Below are positions 1 to 10,532 of a DNA stretch of 64,000 bases, in pieces. Under the pieces are notes generated by a model. The model had not been told where the DNA came from. It did no database searches and saw nothing but the letters and a program-made list of their open reading frames with translations. A program made the position numbers and the translations under genes. Numbering within the stretch: position 1 is the stretch's first letter; each line of letters begins with the position of its first letter. The stretch spans positions 184,643 through 248,642 of the forward strand of contig CAUYUJ010014339.1 of the NCBI GenBank assembly GCA_963575745.1. The letters are read 5' to 3'. The DNA comes from Prorocentrum cordatum. Taxonomy: Eukaryota > Sar > Dinophyceae > Prorocentrales > Prorocentraceae.

Positions 1-236
1 GGGGAGGAGGAGGAGGAGGAGGCGGAGGAGCAGAGAGGAAAGACAAACATGAGAGAGGAGGAGCTGGGAGGAGGAGCTGGGAGGAGGAGGAGGAGGAGGA
101 GGAGGAGGCGGAGGAGGAGGAGGATGAGGAGGAGGAGGAGGAGGAGGAGGAGTGGGGAGGAGGAGGGGGATGATGATGATTATGCTGATGCTGATGATGA
201 TGATGAGGAGGAGGAGGAGGAGGAAGAGGAGATAGG
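1..236. repeat. (GGA)n purine tract
   Basis: Nearly uninterrupted GGA/GAG trinucleotide repeat with a short GATGATGCT-like interruption near 170-205. Long Arg/Glu/Gly or Asp runs in the frames across it are by-products of the repeat. Confidence 0.9.
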
Positions 237-539
237 AGAGTGGAGACAAGCAAGCTAGATGGAAAAACGTCATATCTTACGTCATACGCCTCCCTCTCAT
301 CCCTTACCATTGCGAACATATCCTCTCTATTCGCAGAGTCGCATGTCGAGCATGGCAATGGCCCCGAATGAGTACGCGATGCATGGTACAGCACGGCATA
401 GCATGGCATAGAAGAGCACGGCCACAGCCGACGTCGTCGCGTCGATAACGCGATGCATGTCGACAACAGGGTGAGAGGGAAGCTAGACATGGCCCAAGAC
501 GCGAAATGCAAATGGACGGTTTGAGAAGCGGGAAACGCA

Positions 540-795
540 AAATGAGATCAGCACTGCAGTGGGAGCACGTCTTCTCTCAGGACCGACACCGCAGAAACGA
601 TAACAGCGCTGCAGTTGGAGTACGGTTTGGAAGGATTGGAGACGCGGAACCGAAGCCAACGCTGCAGTAGGATCACGATTTGGAACAAAACAACAACAAA
701 AAAACGAAACCATGAAATGTTGCCAGCGTTGCAGCGGGTACATGCTTCGGAAAAAGGGAGACATGTAGCCAACGCTGTTGCGGGAACGCTAATCT
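540..795. repeat. Degenerate tandem repeat, about 56-60 bp
   Basis: A motif like CGCTGCAGTNGGANCACG recurs at about 549, 605, 659, 725 and 770, separated by AT-richer spacers. This looks like an old minisatellite. The rest of 241-938 is unique-looking and I see no gene in it. Confidence 0.5.
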
Positions 796-938
796 GACAA
801 AGACTGAAAACGCTCGGGTAAAACATCACACGCAACATCCGAATTCTTGACTCGGCGGCATCCTGTGTGCAAGAACCGCACACGGAGGCCAGGACACCTC
901 ACCCGCGTCGGGGGAAAGAGGGGAGTAGTAGTCACAGT

Positions 939-1101
939 TTCAGGTCGGGCACGCTCCCTTGTACAGGCGGATCTTGGGCGACAAGTGAAACATAGTCAAA
1001 GCAACACTCACACATGATCAAACATAGTAACAACATCGTCCCCACGCTATGTTTTGACTATGTTCGACGATTCCTCCTGTAGAGGGACAGGCCCAACTTA
1101 A
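939..1101. mobile_element. MITE-A copy (TTAAGTCGGGC ends)
   Basis: The left end reads TTCAGGTCGGGC and the right end GGCCCAACTTAA, with the family's inner CTACAGGCGGAT / CCTCCTGTAGAGGG inverted repeat. The AT-rich middle carries CATAGTCAAA-type motifs. No clean target duplication remains at this copy. Confidence 0.7.
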
Positions 1102-1114
1102 TCATAGTCGTGTA

Positions 1115-1292
1115 CAGTCGGGGCGTTGACCTAAGGAACCCTACATCAGGAACGAGGCCCCTTCTTCCCATCAGATAAACTTCCATTTCCCAGGGAGAAC
1201 CTGAGGAAAACACAGGGCAAACTGTAAAACAATCAAGGAACACCGAGCCCCTCCCCATCGAGAAAGGGGTTCCTTCTTCGGCGCCCCGACTG
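1115..1292. mobile_element. MITE-B copy (CAGTCGGGGCGTTGACC), TA-flanked
   Basis: A 178-bp element that starts CAGTCGGGGCG and ends CGCCCCGACTG, flanked by TA on both sides. Shared interior motifs are CCTAAGGAACCC and ATAAACTTCCATTTCC. TIRs beginning CAGT with TA flanks resemble Tc1/mariner-derived elements (inference). Confidence 0.75.
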
Positions 1293-1577
1293 TAATTGCA
1301 CAGCGCCGCGATTCGGACGACGGGTTCGTCCGCGGGCGTGGCTGCGAGCGCCCGCTGCCCGCGCCTCTCCGGCGGGAGGGGCCGCCGGTACACGCGGGGG
1401 CTGGAAGTTCGCACAGCCTTACAAGAGGTTACCAGCCTGGACCATATCCCTATCCCTATGATGGGCACCTCCTCACCACGATGCCAATCTTAGGGATTCC
1501 CTTCTTTTTTGAAGGCGAATCCCTGAGATTGTCATCGCCTTTTGGCGTGTCAATCGTACGGATAGGGATACGTTCGA

Positions 1578-1757
1578 GGCTGGTAAAGAGGGGCCCGACC
1601 ACAAGACACACGACACAAGAAACCCAAATCCTGAGACCCCAGGGCGTCCATGGGCTTCTGGTGTGGGAACACCACGCTCTGTATAGCAGAACCATCGAAA
1701 CCTAAGAAAACCAGGGCACTCTGGAGGCAAGCAAGGTGTCTCTTGGCATGAGCTCAC
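1578..1757. mobile_element. MITE-P copy
   Basis: Diverged member of the family also at 36.6, 58.8 and 59.1 kb. Shared blocks are GGGGCCCGACCACAAG, ACCCCAGGGCGTCCATGG, CACGCT, CCATCGAA and TCTTGGCATG. The outer ends of the family are CTACAGTGGGGGCCC-like inverted repeats, decayed here. Confidence 0.6.
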
Positions 1758-2125
1758 ATTGTATCAAGGGTGGCTGGTCCCTGCAAGACAAGTGGGGGAG
1801 GGGGGGAAGGGGGAAACGAGCAGCTTCCGCAGCCTCAAGGGTGGTTGGTCCCCTGATGCAAACTGGGAAAGGCTGCCCACTCACAACAACGGAATGAATG
1901 CATATCGCCGCCCTCCGCCCCAGGCTATCGGGCAACTAGGGAGGAGAATCTGGTATGGTCACTGGCCCGCCCGCTGTTGTCCGCCTTGGGGCAACTCTCG
2001 CAGCTGCTGCAAAGCCGGTCGCGCCGCGCCATTGGCCCGCCGCCGGTCCCCCCCCCCGCTAAGCGCCCCGGTCCTCCGGCCGCCCGCAGCTCCCCCCGGG
2101 TCCTGCGCGTCCTCCTATACAGGCG

Positions 2126-2282
2126 TAATAAAGGGAGGGGGGTCTCATTTCGGGGGGGGGTCTCTTCCAGGCTATCTTGGAGGGCCTGGGGGGGTCTGGG
2201 GACGATGTTTTGGAGGGTTCTCCCACGAGGGGGGGTCTGAAATGGCTTGTCTTGGAGGGTCCAGACCCCCTCCCTTTTATTA
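2126..2282. mobile_element. MITE-F, TIR TAATAAAGGGAGG
   Basis: About 157 bp bounded by TAATAAAGGGAGGGGGGTCT and its near-exact inverse ending in TTTTATTA. A second copy lies inverted at 61.63-61.78 kb. At both sites the element sits inside sequence ending CGAAATCTGGAGTA, so it is nested in an older MITE-A-like element. Confidence 0.75.
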
Positions 2283-2687
2283 CGAAATCTGGAGTACTCA
2301 AAAATACCCCAAGTTAGCCAAAAATAGTAGAAACATCGTCCCCCGACTATTTTTGAGCTATGTTTGAATTTTCCTCCTGTAGAAGGACCCCCCTCCCCCA
2401 CTTGCCGGGCTTCGCCCAGTGCGGCTGCTGGCCCCGCCCCTGGGTGCATCTTGATGCCGCCCCGCGACAACTGCCGAGGGCTGCCCTTCAGCCCCGCCGC
2501 CCCCGCGCGCCCGCCGCCGCCTCGCTGCGCGAGGGTGCCTTCGCCCCCGCTTCCCCTTCCCCGCGGCCGCCTCCCTCGCCTCTTCCCTTACTCCTGCATG
2601 CGGGTGACGTCGCGGTTCCGTGCCCCCGTCTCGCCCAGACGCGCGTGCGGATGACCCCTGCCGCGCTGCGACGTAAAATGTGGAATG
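2283..2687. other. MITE-A remnant, then GC-rich DNA with no gene seen
   Basis: 2283-2400 contains the decayed right end of a MITE-A (TTTTCCTCCTGTAGAAGGACC). 2401-2687 is very GC-rich (CCGCCGCC-like) and open in several frames by composition only. Confidence 0.4.
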
Positions 2688-2780
2688 GGAGACGGAGGAG
2701 GAGGAGGAGGAGGAGGAGGAGGAGGAGGAGGAGGAGGAGGAGGAGAAGGTGGAGGAGGAGGAGGAGGAGGAAGAGGAATG
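2688..2780. repeat. (GGA)n tract
   Basis: GGA repeat of about 90 bp. It is followed to about 3000 by a pyrimidine-rich CCCTCCTCC stretch with no recognisable gene. Confidence 0.9.
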
Positions 2781-3261
2781 GGACCCCTCTGCATCCCCCC
2801 GTCTCTTCTGCCCTCTCCCTCGTTCTCCTCCCCCCTCCCCAGAAACCCCCCTCTCTCGTCCGTTCTCCTCCCCGTTTTCCTCTTCCCCCCCCCATCCATG
2901 CCCCTCCCTCCTCCCCCTTCCCCCTCCTCCCTCGTCCTCCCTCCCTGTCTGTCCCCCCCCCTCCTCCCATCTCCGCCCCTCCTCCCCACCCACGCACGCT
3001 CCCGCGCGCGCGCGCGACCTGCTATGAACGCGCGAGGACGAGGATGAGGGGCGAGGATGGACTCTGACTCTCTTTGGATTTTGTCGGCCTCCAGGGGACC
3101 TTCCCGTCGCGGCGGCCAGCTCTTCCCTCGAAGCCCCGGCCACCGCACGCTCGAGGGGGTCCGACGCTCCAGCTCAGGAGCAGCGCTCTCTCGTTCGTCT
3201 GCACGGCGAGGGAACCGAATGTGTAAAATAATATACGTTTTACGAAGGAGATGAGCCAATT

Positions 3262-3440
3262 TTTGCGTCTAGGGACCCTCTTGGGACGCACCATGGAGGC
3301 CTCTTGGGGGCGCCGTGGGCCATCTGGAGGCAATCTAAAGCGGCGCGGTGCGGGGAGGCTTCAGGACCCCGGAGGCCCCACTTGCCCGAGGCGCCCTCGG
3401 AGGGAACGACCCAAGTCCCAAAAAACCAGGCGGCCGCCCC
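3262..3440. repeat. V-type degenerate repeat
   Basis: Contains GGCCTCTTGGGGGCGCCGTGGGCCATCTGGA-type blocks like those at 54.8-55.8 kb and, inverted, at 63.5-64.0 kb. 3441-4130 shows no gene or family I recognise. Confidence 0.4.
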
Positions 3441-4136
3441 GAGTTCCCCACCGACTCCCCACGCGGTGTTGCCACCGCACCGTTCGCGGGCATAGGGAGG
3501 AAGGAGGAGGCGAAGTGAGAGGGGAGAGAGGAACCCGACGGGAGCGGGAGAGGTCTCGACGGTCCGGTCCTGGGAACTGGGAGGTTCCAGCGTCCGGGCG
3601 CAACGTGGAGATGCCGAAGTCTCGGCAGACGGGAAGGCCGAAGAGACAACACCATAGTGTGTACGGCACGGCTGGCCGCCTCCTCCGTTCCACCCGCGCC
3701 GCAGCTGCCACATGTGGTGAGTCATTGCATGCTGAGCCAGTGCGTACTGCCGGGGTGAATTGGAGAGGACACGCGAGGGGACACGAGACCCTTCCGATGG
3801 CCACGCTGCCAGTGGAACATAGAGGGCATGGGTCGCGGAACACAGGACACAAGGGTACCCTTGTTTGGGCAGGGCCGACCTACTACTCAAAGTCGACTGC
3901 AAGACATGACCCCCTTCCTGCATCGAATCCTGGCCCTCCCACGCGCGGGTAGAAGCCCCCTCTCCCCCTCCTCCTCCCCCTCCCTGCAGGGAGGGGTCTC
4001 CCCCTCCTCCCCTTCCCCCTTGCTCTTCCTGCTCTCTTTCCAGAAGAAGAAACACAATACGAATAAGGATAATAATAATAATCATAATACTAATACTAAT
4101 ACTACTAATACTAACAATAATGTTAATAAGAAATAA

Positions 4137-4320
4137 CACAAATCGCCAGAACAACAAAAAAACTTGTTGCGCTCCGCGCGAATTTCCTGGATCTGCGCTG
4201 GACCCTCCCTCCCCGGCGCGCGGAGCGCGCCAGGGGCAGCGCCGGAGGCGCCGCCAGGGTCGCCCAGCGCGGATCCAAGAAATTCGAGCGGAGTGCCGCA
4301 AGTTTATGTTTATGGCATTT
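4137..4320. mobile_element. MITE-C copy, GC palindrome
   Basis: Foldback element. One arm reads TTGTTGCGCTCCGCGCGAA and TTCCTGGATCTGCGCTGG; the other is its inverse ending AAGTTTATGTTTATGGC. The centre is GGCGCGCGGAGCGCGCC and CGGAGGCGCCGCC. About thirteen copies or fragments occur in the window. Confidence 0.7.
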
Positions 4321-4548
4321 TGTCTTCTTCGATCTCTTTCCCTTCCCCCTCCCCCTCCCTCCCCCATCACCCTTCCCGAGGGGGGGCGCACTGGCGCTTG
4401 GCGGCGTCGATGCCGCGGGCGTGGAACTGGGTGGCCACCTCTGGCGCGCCAGGGGGGGCCCTGCAGGCCCCCCCCCCTCCGAACCACCTGGCCAGGCCGC
4501 ACGAGACAACGAGCCTCAGGCAGTGCCGCAATCGTCAGGGCAACGAAG

Positions 4549-4719
4549 TATGACATAGACACACAAACTCGGAGTTCCGCGCGGATTCCTCGGATCTGCG
4601 CTGGAACCCCCTGACGGCGCCTCCGGCGCCGCCCCTGGCACGCTCCGCGCGCCAAGGAGGGGGGTCAACCGCCGATCCGAGAAATCCGCGCGGACCTCCG
4701 AGTTTGTATGTTTACGTCA
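4549..4719. mobile_element. MITE-C copy
   Basis: Outer ends ATGACATAGACACACAAACT and GTTTGTATGTTTACGTCAT are inverted repeats. The inner arms contain CCGCGCGGATT and the centre is CTGACGGCGCCTCCGGCGCC. Confidence 0.75.
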
Positions 4720-4889
4720 TTCTTCGTTCCCCTAATCGTAGCAAGACGCACCAGCCTGGCTTGAGAACAAGACCGATGCCATGATGCGAGCGGCTCAGGA
4801 TACAGCCCAAAAGAGTTCCGGAACATCTGGCGGCCCTATTTTCTGGAGCCCCCGCAGATCAAAACAATTATGGCAAATGTGGAAACCTT

Positions 4890-5056
4890 AGGGGGCAAAC
4901 AAACCTACCTCGCTTTTGACCACCCTCGCTTCCAAGAGATACCAAGCGATGCCAAACTACGGCCTGTACTGGTCATGCCGATTGACGAGGAGGCGCGTGG
5001 TATGACTTGGTTTTGCCTGGAAGCGAAAGCGGGGTAGGTAATTCACGCTCTGAGAA
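4890..5056. mobile_element. MITE-O copy
   Basis: About 167 bp, almost identical to 17,611-17,777. Starts GGGGGCAAACAAACCTACCT and ends GGGGTAGGTAATTCACGC. The inner ACCTACCTCGCTTT / AAAGCGGGGTAGGT pair is inverted. Confidence 0.65.
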
Positions 5057-5254
5057 AGCAAGTATGGCAAATGTGGAAATCATCATTACCATGACATAGT
5101 CTGGTAGTTGCCTGTACCTCGGAATTCTCACTTCTGTTGTAGCTGGGCCACAGTGGCGCACCGGCATGCTCGTCGCCGCCCGTCGCCGCCGTCGACGCTG
5201 GGCCTGGAATGCCATGGCAAGGATGCCAGACCCCTCGATGTCCGTGCAAAGATA

Positions 5255-5417
5255 TGAAGGGGCCCCAGGGCACACAAATAAATACACACACAAAAAACAA
5301 TCTCCATATTTTCCAATATTTTCTGGGTTTCTGTCTTCCCCCCCACTTCCCATATTTTCCAATATTTTCTGTGGAATCGAAGATTAATTGTGTCTGTGTG
5401 TTTCTTTTCCTACTGAA
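5255..5417. mobile_element. MITE-G copy (AT-rich, GGCCCCAGGGCACACAA)
   Basis: Five copies share GAAGGGGCCCCAGGACACAC, ATATTTTCTGGGTTTCTGTC and a closing AATTGTGTCTGTGTGTTT. Ends ACACACA / TGTGTGT are inverted. This family is markedly AT-richer than its surroundings. Confidence 0.75.
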
Positions 5418-5601
5418 AAGACCCGTGCACTGCCCATGCATGTCCTGGACACGTGCCGAAGGTGCCAGCGACGGAAGGGCGCCCCTCCCAAAAAACACTC
5501 CACCCCCGATCAAGTTCTGGCTGCACGTTCCTCACTCCGGGGGCCTCCGTCTTCGAGGGCCTCCTCCTTCCGCCAAGGAAAGAGGCCAACGTTAGTTAGT
5601 T

Positions 5602-5810
5602 TGGACGCCAGGAATGGGTACGGAAAGAGCGGGTACGATGCCCGACAGCAAATGCTGTCACAAACCAACAGCGGCCGCTGTTGGGCAGGCGGCCTTCTGT
5701 CTCGAACGGACACAGTCCGCGGCGACGCCTACAACGAATCCTGTGCAAAATGCACAAGAACTTCTGTCGGTCTTTGCTCCCATTCTTTCCGTACCCACTT
5801 CGATCGTCCC
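5602..5810. mobile_element. MITE-N copy
   Basis: TIR GGACGCCAGGAATGGGTACG with AAAGA at the left and the inverse TTCTTTCCGTACCCACTT near the right end. The interior has CAACAGCGGCCGCTGTTGGG, itself a palindrome. A second copy is at 14.08-14.29 kb. Confidence 0.7.
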
Positions 5811-5984
5811 GAGTTCGGGGGTCCACGCGAGACGCACGCGCCCAACCCCGTACACGAGCAAGGCACCCCGTCTGCGAGGCCAGCCTCGCGCTGCGGACGC
5901 CCTTCTTGCCGCGCGTGCTCCCTCGAGGAACCCACGAGCTCTCGTACACACGAGGGTCTGTCTGTGCGCTCCTAGAAATAGAAG

Positions 5985-6105
5985 GAGAAACACAAATATA
6001 AACAACAACTTTTGGCCCGCCGCGCGGATTTCTTGCATTCGCGCCTGGGCCCCCTGGCGGCGCCTCTGGCGCCGCCCCTGGCGCGCTCCGCGCGCTAGGG
6101 GCGGC
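5985..6105. mobile_element. MITE-C fragment (left arm plus centre)
   Basis: Reads AACTTTTGGCCCGCCGCGCG and GATTTCTTGCATTCGCGCC, then GGCGGCGCCTCTGGCGCC. The right arm is replaced by three near-copies of ACTGTTGGCCAAGAAGCAAC at 6110-6205. Confidence 0.6.
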
Positions 6106-6335
6106 CAGAACACTGTTGGCCAAGAAGCAACCACTGTTGGCCAAGAAGCAACACCGGTGCAGACCACAAACAGTCCTTAGAACACTGTTGGCCAAGAAGC
6201 AACCAGGGACGCTTCGCCACTGCTCGATAGCCAGCATCGGGCCGAAAATTTCGGGTCGCAGCGTGACGTGCGTCGGATCGGGCCGCCGGCACAGAGCCCC
6301 AGCCGAAGCGGCCCCCCGCTTCCACAGAAGCGCAA

Positions 6336-6491
6336 CTAGGGGGCCACAGGCGAACCCTCCCCCTACCCCCCATGATTTCTGAGGGGGAGGGTGGAGTTCA
6401 CTTCGCTCGGGAGCTCCTGGTCGAAGTGAACCCTACCCTCCCCCTCAGAAATCGTGGGGGGTAGGGGTAGGGTTGGCCTGTGGCCCCCTAG
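6336..6491. mobile_element. MITE-H copy (TAGGGGGCCACAGGCGA)
   Basis: Bounded by CTAGGGGGCCACAGGCGAAC and its inverse GGCCTGTGGCCCCCTAG. Inner second-order inverted repeats surround CGCTCGGGAGCTCC. A second copy is at 52.9-53.07 kb. Confidence 0.75.
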
Positions 6492-7478
6492 CAACGCGAG
6501 CATCGGTCCACATCGGATCGCCGGAACATCGGGGACCCCAGAGATCCGATGCATCGAAGCTTCGAGAACGGGGTCCACCCACAGAAGTCCCTGCCTTCTT
6601 CCCCGGAGCCGACTTACGGTCCCGGGGCCCAGCGAGGGCCCCCCAGAGACCGACAACTACAACAAGCCTCGGTGCTGAATTTTTGAAACGTCGGAGGTCT
6701 GGAGAATTGGGTCGTGCAGACAGGGACAGGAATAATCCTGCGCCGGCGAGAATAATCCCGCAGATATATAAAGTTCGGGGTCCAGGAAGGATGCCAGCTT
6801 TTCCAGATATTGATGTTAGGATGTCTGGATCGTTCTTCACAACTACGATCGGAATTTTGGGGGTGCTCAACAGAGTCCGGCCTCCCCGCCTTTTGAGGAT
6901 GATCCGATGTAATAAGGATCCCCAACGATACTCAGATGTAAGACTTCAGGTCGGGCGGTGGCACAACTGGTTTAATGGGACCTGGTTCTGTGATGTGTAC
7001 TGGGGGACGCCCCCCCCGCCCGTTCCACTAACCGGAACTGCCGTCACCCGACAAACACCAGCTACGGCAGACCTGGTTTGGTGATTCTGGCCCATTTGGG
7101 GGCTCCAGAGCCCTACTACTAACTGGGTCCCCTTACCTGGGGTCCTGGCTATACCCGACCAGGGTAAAAGAAGGCTAGGATCGGGATAAATCGCTCCAGA
7201 GCGTTCCAGAGCGCTCTCAGAGCGTTCCGGAACGCTCTGGAGCGGGCGCGGCGCCCAGTACATCCTCCCAACCCGCCGATTCTCAGAGATTTCGAGTTAT
7301 CCCGATCCGATTTTGTCCCGATCTTCGCGTCGTTTGATTATGGTCGGGCTGCGGTTCTCGAATCGGGCCGATCGGAGCGGGGTGGGACCCGAGCAGCTCG
7401 CCCTCGCTCTCCGCGCCCCTCCCCGCGCGGCAGCACTCTCGCGCTCGCGCGCCCGGCCCCCCGCCCCCACCCCCTTAA
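6492..7478. other. No gene recognised; palindromic GAGCGTTCC cluster
   Basis: Mostly unique-looking. At 7190-7253 there is a tight cluster of GAGCGTTCC / GGAACGCTC half-sites forming overlapping palindromes. A similar GAGCGTGCCGGCACGCTC cluster occurs at about 7905-7945. Confidence 0.4.
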
Positions 7479-7641
7479 TGAAGGGGCCCCAGGACACACA
7501 AGTAAATACACACAAACAAAAATATTCCCCATATTTTGCCATATTTTCTGGGTTTTTGTCTTCCCCCCACATCCCATATTTTCCCATATTTTCGGGGAAT
7601 CGACGATTAATTGTGTCTGTGTGTGTTTTTTTACCCTCCTG
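7479..7641. mobile_element. MITE-G copy
   Basis: Same family as 5255-5417. Begins ATGAAGGGGCCCCAGGACAC and ends CCCTCCTGG. A CTTA tetranucleotide flanks both ends, which may be the target duplication. Confidence 0.75.
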
Positions 7642-7972
7642 GCTTAAGACGAGGCCAGGACGAGGACTCTGTCGGGTGAGGATTGAACCCGGGAGCCTCT
7701 GAGATCCGGCGGGGCTCCAGAGGATAGACGAGCGCGTTCCACCACTCGCACAGGAACTCCTCGCTGGTGGCCTGGATCCGCCGCGGGGGATTTCCGATGT
7801 ATTACATCGGGGCAGACACATGTTTCCCGACTGTTGCGAGTAGGGACTTTGCGAGTAGTGGAGCGCGCTCGGTGAGAGGTCTCGGGCGCCGCCGCCCTCT
7901 CGGAGCGTGCCGGCACGCTCTGGGGGCGTCCTGGGACGCTCTGGACCGGCTTCACCCTCGGCTGCACGCAAG

Positions 7973-8132
7973 ATTCAGGTCTGCCATGTCCTCCTACCGG
8001 CGGATTTTGGAGGACAAATTGAACATATCGACAAAGCATGCCCCTAAATGATCAAACATAGTTGAAAAATCGTCCCCATACCATTTTGGACTATTTTTGA
8101 ATAGTCCTCCTGTAGAGGGACACGCCCGACTC
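7973..8132. mobile_element. MITE-A copy with perfect 8-bp duplication
   Basis: 160-bp element with inner inverted ends CTACCGGCGGATTTTGGAGG / CCTCCTGTAGAGGG. It is flanked by an exact direct repeat CACGCAAG at 7965-7972 and 8133-8140. Confidence 0.85.
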
Positions 8133-8224
8133 CACGCAAGGAGGGACCCCGGGCGAGAGCGGCCTTTGGTGCCCAGCTTTCTGGGGACCGCGGGGGTACC
8201 CACACGCAAGCGCGCAGGACGCTA

Positions 8225-8356
8225 CAGTCGGGGCGTTGACCTAAGGAACCCTAAGTAAGGAACGATGCCCCTTTTTCCCATAAGTTAAACTTCGATTTCC
8301 TATGGAAACCCCACGCGAACTGTAAAACAATCAAGTAACACCGAGCCCCTCGACTG
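8225..8356. mobile_element. MITE-B copy, internally deleted
   Basis: Starts CAGTCGGGGCGTTGACC and ends CCCTCGACTG, flanked by TA. It is 132 bp against about 175 for the other copies; the missing part lies before the right end. Confidence 0.75.
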
Positions 8357-8911
8357 TACTATATCGCAACGCGCTTGGCGATCGGGGGACCCCAGTGGGC
8401 AGGCACCACAGGGTCACTCCAGCGAAGGGTCACTCTCACGTGCAGCCGATATCCTCGTCCTGGCCCCGTCAGCCCCCCTGCCCTCCCCGAAGCAGCAGCC
8501 CCCCTGACGGGTCCTCCACTTTCGGGTACCTTGGGCAACGACCTGGCGAACCTTACCCTCCCCAGTGCGGGCAACGCTACAACGCCCATCCCCCTCCATG
8601 AAGACGATCGGGATTGGACAGACCCGGCTCCACGCAGACCCAGCTCAGCCAATCTAGAAAAAGCTGCGATGGCAGCCTGTTGGGGGCAGGAGAAGCCAGA
8701 ATCGAATTGACAAGTCGGGTTGACGATCAAAATGGATCGGATCGAAGGACGTCGGCAGCCAAGTCGTGAGAAGTCGAATCGGCAGAAATCGGCAGGCTGG
8801 TAGGCCTCCAGTGAGGACTCGGAATCCAAATCGGAATCCGAAATCGAATCGAAGCGGAATCGGAGGCCACCGAAGTCGAATCGAATCCGATGGGTTGGTA
8901 GAGGGCTCTAA

Positions 8912-9106
8912 GATGGGGTCCGAGTAGATGGGCTCCGAGGACCCAGCCGCATCGCCGACACATCGGCGATGCATCGCCGATGCATTGGCGATGCACCAGC
9001 GACGCTGGCGACGCGCCGGCGACGTCGGCGTGGAGCACATCGGGCTCCGCATCGATCAGCAATGCCGATGCATCGGCGATGCGGCGCGACCCTCCGACCC
9101 CATCTA
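8912..9106. mobile_element. MITE-E copy (ATCGGCGATGC repeats)
   Basis: Bounded by GATGGGGTCCGAG and CCGACCCCATCTATG. The interior is packed with CATCGGCGATGCATCGCCGA half-sites, themselves palindromic, around a shared TCGGCGTGGAGNAAATCGGG core. Five copies occur in the window. Confidence 0.75.
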
Positions 9107-9270
9107 TGAAGGGGCCCCAGGACACACAAATAAATACACACAAATAAAAAGATTCCAAACATTTTCCCATATTTGTTTGGTTTTTGTTTTCCCCCCCACT
9201 TCCCATATTTTTGCATATTTTCCTGGGAGTCGACGATTAATTGTGTCTGTGTGTTTCTTTCCCTCCTGAA
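9107..9270. mobile_element. MITE-G copy directly abutting MITE-E
   Basis: Begins ATGAAGGGGCCCCAGGACAC immediately after the MITE-E terminus CCCCATCT. An ATCT tetranucleotide recurs at the other end (CCTCCTGAATCT), so the element probably landed in the MITE-E end. Confidence 0.75.
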
Positions 9271-9411
9271 TCTACTCGGACCCCACCTGGAAGGCCCCGG
9301 CCCCGGCTCGGCCACAGTCCGAGACTCCAGGATCCTGCAAGATCTGGCGCTCTGGCGCCGCGCCCCCCTCGCGCCGGCCCCGCTACCTGCCGCCCGAGAA
9401 GATCGGGGATC

Positions 9412-9666
9412 CTCCTCCTCCTCCTCCTCCTCCTCCTCCTCCTCCTCCTCCTCTCCTCCTCCTCCTCCTCCTCCTCCTCCTCCTCCTCCCATCTCCTCCT
9501 CCCTCCTCCTCCTCCACCTCCTCCTCCTCCTCCTCCTCCTCTCCTCTGCCACCTCATTCCTCTTCTCCACCTCCTCCCACCTCCTCCTCCTCCTCCTCCT
9601 CCCACCTCCTCCTCCTCCTCCTCCTCCTCCTCCTCCTCCTCCTCCCACCTCTCCACCTCCTCCCTC
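9412..9666. repeat. (CTC)n tract
   Basis: About 255 bp of CTC/TCC trinucleotides with a few CACCTC and CTGCCACCTCATT interruptions. Confidence 0.9.
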
Positions 9667-9699
9667 CTCCTTCCCCCTCCTCTCCCCCACCCCTTCCCT

Positions 9700-9892
9700 C
9701 GGGGATCTAGTGACCCGGGTCAATCTGGACCCGGGCCAGTCAGGCCTGGCATGATCCTGCAGACTCCTGCAGGGTCCTGCAGCAACCTGCACCCGAGCCC
9801 AGGTCAGTGCGCCCCTGGCTCTGCAGACTCCTGCAAGCCCTGGCGCTCTGACGGACCCCCGTTGGCATGGACCCCCGTCTCTTGAGCCCCGA
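9700..9892. repeat. Family Q dispersed repeat
   Basis: Shared with 22.54-22.74 and 28.21-28.47 kb. Blocks are CTCGGGGATCT, TGACCCGGGTCAAT, GATCCTGCA, CTCCTGCA, GGCGCTCTGAC and GACCCCCGTCTCTTGAGCC. The TCCTGCAG motif repeats within each copy. Confidence 0.6.
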
Positions 9893-9980
9893 TCTGGCCG
9901 AGCCCCGTTCGCGCCGGCCCCGCTGCCTGCCGCCCGAGAAGAGCAGCCCCCCTGGCCCAGACCCAGCGAGGCGAGGGTGA

Positions 9981-10367
9981 GGGGCAACGAGAAGGGGGTA
10001 CTGGCGCAATGACGAGGGGATGCATCGACCAGGAATCGACGATACTCGGGGATGGACAGGCCCCCCTTTAGCAAAACGTGGTTTAGTGAAAACGACCTGA
10101 GGCCCAAACCTGGCGGGCGCAGGCCTGGAAAAGAACGGCCACGGCGCCCTCTCGAAAATCGAAAACAGACAACTCACTAATCGACGTGTCACTGTTGGGG
10201 GCTCTGTCCACTCCCGAGATACGTCGCCGAGGGGTCGGCGATGGGCCCCCGATAGCGAATCTGCACCTTCCTGGGCGGACTGGGGCTCTCGGGCCCCGCA
10301 GTGCCGCCGAACAATGGGCCATGGGGGGTCGATGCATCCCGCCCTGTGCCCATCCCCCCGATCGTTA
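9981..10367. mobile_element. MITE-J copy interrupted by MITE-I
   Basis: Left part GGGGCAACGA...GATGCATCGACC...GAATCGACGATAC and right part GATACGTCGCCG...GTCGATGCATCCCGCC...ATCGTTATCG match the uninterrupted copy at 62.39-62.60 kb. The interruption is the MITE-I at 10,046-10,217. Confidence 0.75.
10046..10217. mobile_element. MITE-I nested in MITE-J, GATAC duplication
   Basis: 172 bp with ends TCGGGGATGGACAG and CTGTCCACTCCCGA (12 of 14 positions inverted). GATAC lies on both sides at 10,041-10,045 and 10,218-10,222, as expected of a 5-bp target duplication. Interior: CAAAACGTGG, CGGCCACGGCGCCCTCTCG, CACTAATCGACGTGTCA. Confidence 0.8.
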
Positions 10368-10368
10368 T

Positions 10369-10532
10369 CGAAGGGGCCCCAGGACACACAAATAAATACA
10401 CACAAACAAAACAATCCCCCATAGTTTCCCATATTTTCTGGGTTTCTGTCTTCCCCCCACTTCCCATATTTCCGCATACTTTCTTGGGGATCGACGATCA
10501 ATTGTATCTGTGTGTTTTTTTGTCCCTCCTGA
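10369..10532. mobile_element. MITE-G copy
   Basis: Begins CGAAGGGGCCCCAGGACACA directly at the MITE-J right end and ends CCCTCCTGAG. Same AT-rich interior as the other four copies. Confidence 0.75.

Noticed and set aside
3240-4655. Minus-strand open frame of 471 codons
   Set aside because: It spans repeat DNA including two MITE-C palindromes. There is no domain or consistent third-position bias, and it is open only because of high GC content.
7700-7790. Coding-like minus-strand peptide ATSEEFLCEWWNALVYP
   Set aside because: Too short, and half of it overlaps a dispersed repeat unit also present at 13.5 kb. It may be an exon relic but cannot be supported.
8912-9106. CRISPR array, from repeated ATCGGCGATGC units
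   Set aside because: Units are overlapping palindromes without constant spacers, inside an inverted-repeat element of a eukaryotic genome.
9241-10107. Long frames of Arg, Glu, Ser or Pro runs over purine tracts
   Set aside because: Homopolymeric translations of (GGA/CTC)n. The same applies at 2.7, 15.0, 23.8, 28.7, 32.7, 34.7, 40.4 and 51.8 kb.
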